Shown here: one piece after another, positions 6,533 to 7,450 of the stretch | Numbering within the stretch: position 1 is the stretch's first letter | Layout of the letters: each line of letters opens with the position of its first letter | NCBI GenBank assembly: GCA_030634235.1 | Contig: DAOWBD010000047.1 | Location: 1-7,450 of the forward strand | Length of the DNA stretch: 7,450 bases | Direction: 5' to 3' | From: Candidatus Omnitrophota bacterium | Lineage (GTDB): Bacteria; Omnitrophota; Gorgyraeia; Zapsychrales; Zapsychraceae | Made by a program: the position numbers and the translations under genes | The notes under the pieces: model-generated | The model's input: only the letters and a program-made list of their open reading frames with translations | Database searches by the model: none | Told to the model about the DNA's origin: nothing

Positions 6533-7261
6533 TTAGAGTAGGTTGATGACTTCTTTCGGTAATTTCTTAAGCTCCTGATTGCCGAGGACCTTGATCGACC
6601 AGCGAAGCAATTTCAGTTTCTTGGCGAGCCTCGCGTCGGGCTGGGTGATCGTTGCCAGGCGCTTGCGCGACAAAAAAAGTATTTTGCGTAAGGTATTAAA
6701 AACGATACGAGCTTCCTGGTTGCGATTGCTTCCCGCCTCGATGATCTGGTTCAGGCTTTCAAACGCGATTTCGTTGACCGCGGTATTGTAATGGTCGAGC
6801 TTTTGGATCAGGACCGGGACCGTCAGTTTAAAATAATGGTAGCGGTCCATCCGGCAGAGCGTGTGCATGACCTCGACCTCAACGAAAGGCGAATCGGTGC
6901 GGTGCAGCCGCCGCAGCAGGACTTTTTCAGTGATCTTTTTTTCACGCGAAACGAGCTCGCCGCTGAACTTCTCCTTAAAAACCCTGATCGCCGCCGCGCT
7001 GCGGTATGGCGTGAGCGTCTCGTCCTTGATCATCTCCAGAAGGATATCCTTGGAGAGATCGCTATATTTTTCTGTATATCCTTTAAGCAGCATTTGGTCG
7101 TCAAAGATCGTGTGGACGGACGGGGACTGGCCGTCGTTATTCTGCACGATCGTTTCCGACGTGTAGGTATAGATATTTTGGGCGCGCGCCTTGACGCTGC
7201 CGGCATGGACCGCGATCGCGGCCAATAGGGTACAACAGATTATTCGTCGGGACGGTTTCAT
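6533..7261 (-). CDS. Exported HEAT/ARM-repeat-like helical protein
   Basis: This 242-aa protein has a Sec-type signal peptide: basic MKPSRR, a hydrophobic core (about 7-20), and an AxA site (A25-R26-A27), predicting cleavage before Q28. A tandem cysteine (9-10) lies inside the core without a lipobox, so it is probably not a lipoprotein. The mature part is almost all helical, with paired amphipathic helices typical of HEAT/ARM repeats: about 66-99 (SAAAIRVFKEKF), 108-138 (VLLRRLHRTDSPFVEVEVMHTLCRM), 144-175 (VPVLIQKLDHYN and ESLNQIIE) and 183-242. No catalytic motif is visible, so a scaffold or adaptor role in the periplasm is the reasonable inference. Its ATG directly follows the TAA of nadC (no gap) and its stop is 4 bases before the protease gene, placing it in the same operon. 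I cannot name a specific family beyond HEAT-like. Ribosome site is weak. Confidence 0.8.
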   Translation of the reverse strand: MKPSRRIICCTLLAAIAVHAGSVKARAQNIYTYTSETIVQNNDGQSPSVHTIFDDQMLLKGYTEKYSDLSKDILLEMIKDETLTPYRSAAAIRVFKEKFSGELVSREKKITEKVLLRRLHRTDSPFVEVEVMHTLCRMDRYHYFKLTVPVLIQKLDHYNTAVNEIAFESLNQIIEAGSNRNQEARIVFNTLRKILFLSRKRLATITQPDARLAKKLKLLRWSIKVLGNQELKKLPKEVINLL

Positions 7262-7450
7262 TTAATTCACAAGTTCCAGGGATACGTCGATCCCGTTATG
7301 GGTATGCGTTAATGAACCTATAGATATGCAGTCAACTCCCGTGCGGGCGACTTGGGCGACGCTGCGCAGCGTGATCCCGCCGGACGCCTCGAGGATCGGC
7401 CTTCGTTTGCGCGGCAGTTTCCGGACGATGGCAACGGCTTTTTTCATTTG
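7262..7450 (-). CDS. nadC: Nicotinate-nucleotide diphosphorylase (carboxylating), quinolinate phosphoribosyltransferase, C-terminal fragment
   Basis: Only the last 62 codons and stop are in the window; the gene continues past the right edge, and the Met at 7447 is internal because the frame stays open to 7450. The enzyme joins quinolinate and phosphoribosyl pyrophosphate to make nicotinate mononucleotide with release of CO2, in de novo NAD synthesis in the cytoplasm. The visible part matches the end of the type II PRTase barrel: PILEASGGIT, with the conserved E and the SGGI phosphate-binding loop, then VARTGVDCISIGSLTH and a closing IDVSLEL strand. This pattern fits NadC better than its paralogue ModD, which lacks the G-x-LTH ending. 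The stop TAA abuts the ATG of the exported helical protein, so both are probably in one transcript. No nadA or nadB is visible. Confidence 0.93.
   Translation of the reverse strand, partial: QMKKAVAIVRKLPRKRRPILEASGGITLRSVAQVARTGVDCISIGSLTHTHNGIDVSLELVN

Noticed and set aside
6791..7228. Plus-strand open frame of 145 aa opposite the HEAT-like gene
   Set aside because: It is antisense to a gene with a good signal peptide and helical repeats, and its protein shows no domain or plausible start signal.
7181..7261. Lipoprotein signal for the HEAT-like protein because of Cys 9-10
   Set aside because: The cysteines are in the hydrophobic core without a lipobox, and an AxA signal peptidase I site lies later at residues 25-27.
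7262..7450. ModD (molybdenum-linked NadC paralogue), tempting because a molybdenum enzyme is nearby
   Set aside because: The ending SIGSLTH followed by IDVSLEL is the NadC pattern; ModD has a different C-terminal ending.

Overview
The window is a densely packed bacterial segment in which every supported gene lies on the minus strand, so transcription runs from high to low coordinates. Seven coding regions fill almost all of it. The only non-coding stretch of any size is the 50-base AT-rich gap at 3600-3649, so there is no gene-free stretch over 300 bases. Base composition is intermediate by eye, TAA and TGA are both used as stops, and no RNA gene, mobile element, CRISPR array or long repeat was seen. 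The compact layout and the style of the HEAT-like and CPBP proteins suggest an uncultured anaerobic lineage such as Omnitrophota. That placement is an impression from protein style, not a proof.

Right block (7450 down to 3650), in transcription order: the C-terminal end of nadC (quinolinate phosphoribosyltransferase, NAD synthesis, cut by the window edge); an exported HEAT/ARM-like helical protein of 242 aa; a 627-aa CPBP (CAAX-like) intramembrane metalloprotease with a large N-terminal ectodomain and a C-terminal helical tail; and a 332-aa polytopic membrane protein of unknown function. Junctions are 0 bases, 4 bases and an ATGA overlap, so this reads as one operon. The last two genes are translationally coupled and may work together at the membrane.

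Left block (3627 down to 1): a near-consensus extended -10 promoter sits in the gap and on the end of the preceding gene. It is followed by three subunits of a molybdenum hydroxylase of the xanthine dehydrogenase family, in the order FAD subunit, [2Fe-2S] subunit, molybdopterin subunit. Junctions are an ATGA overlap and a 17-base overlap. Electrons would pass from substrate at the Mo centre through two [2Fe-2S] clusters to FAD. The large subunit has the GGGFGGK, AMRGFGG and GAKGMGE motifs of hydroxylases and lacks the CO dehydrogenase AYxCSFR loop. The substrate cannot be fixed from sequence. The large subunit runs off the left edge, probably only a few residues before its stop.

Most of the window is ordinary. 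The parts most worth a second look are the protease plus membrane-protein pair, the unassigned 332-aa protein, and the atypical FAD-site and substrate-pocket residues of the hydroxylase.
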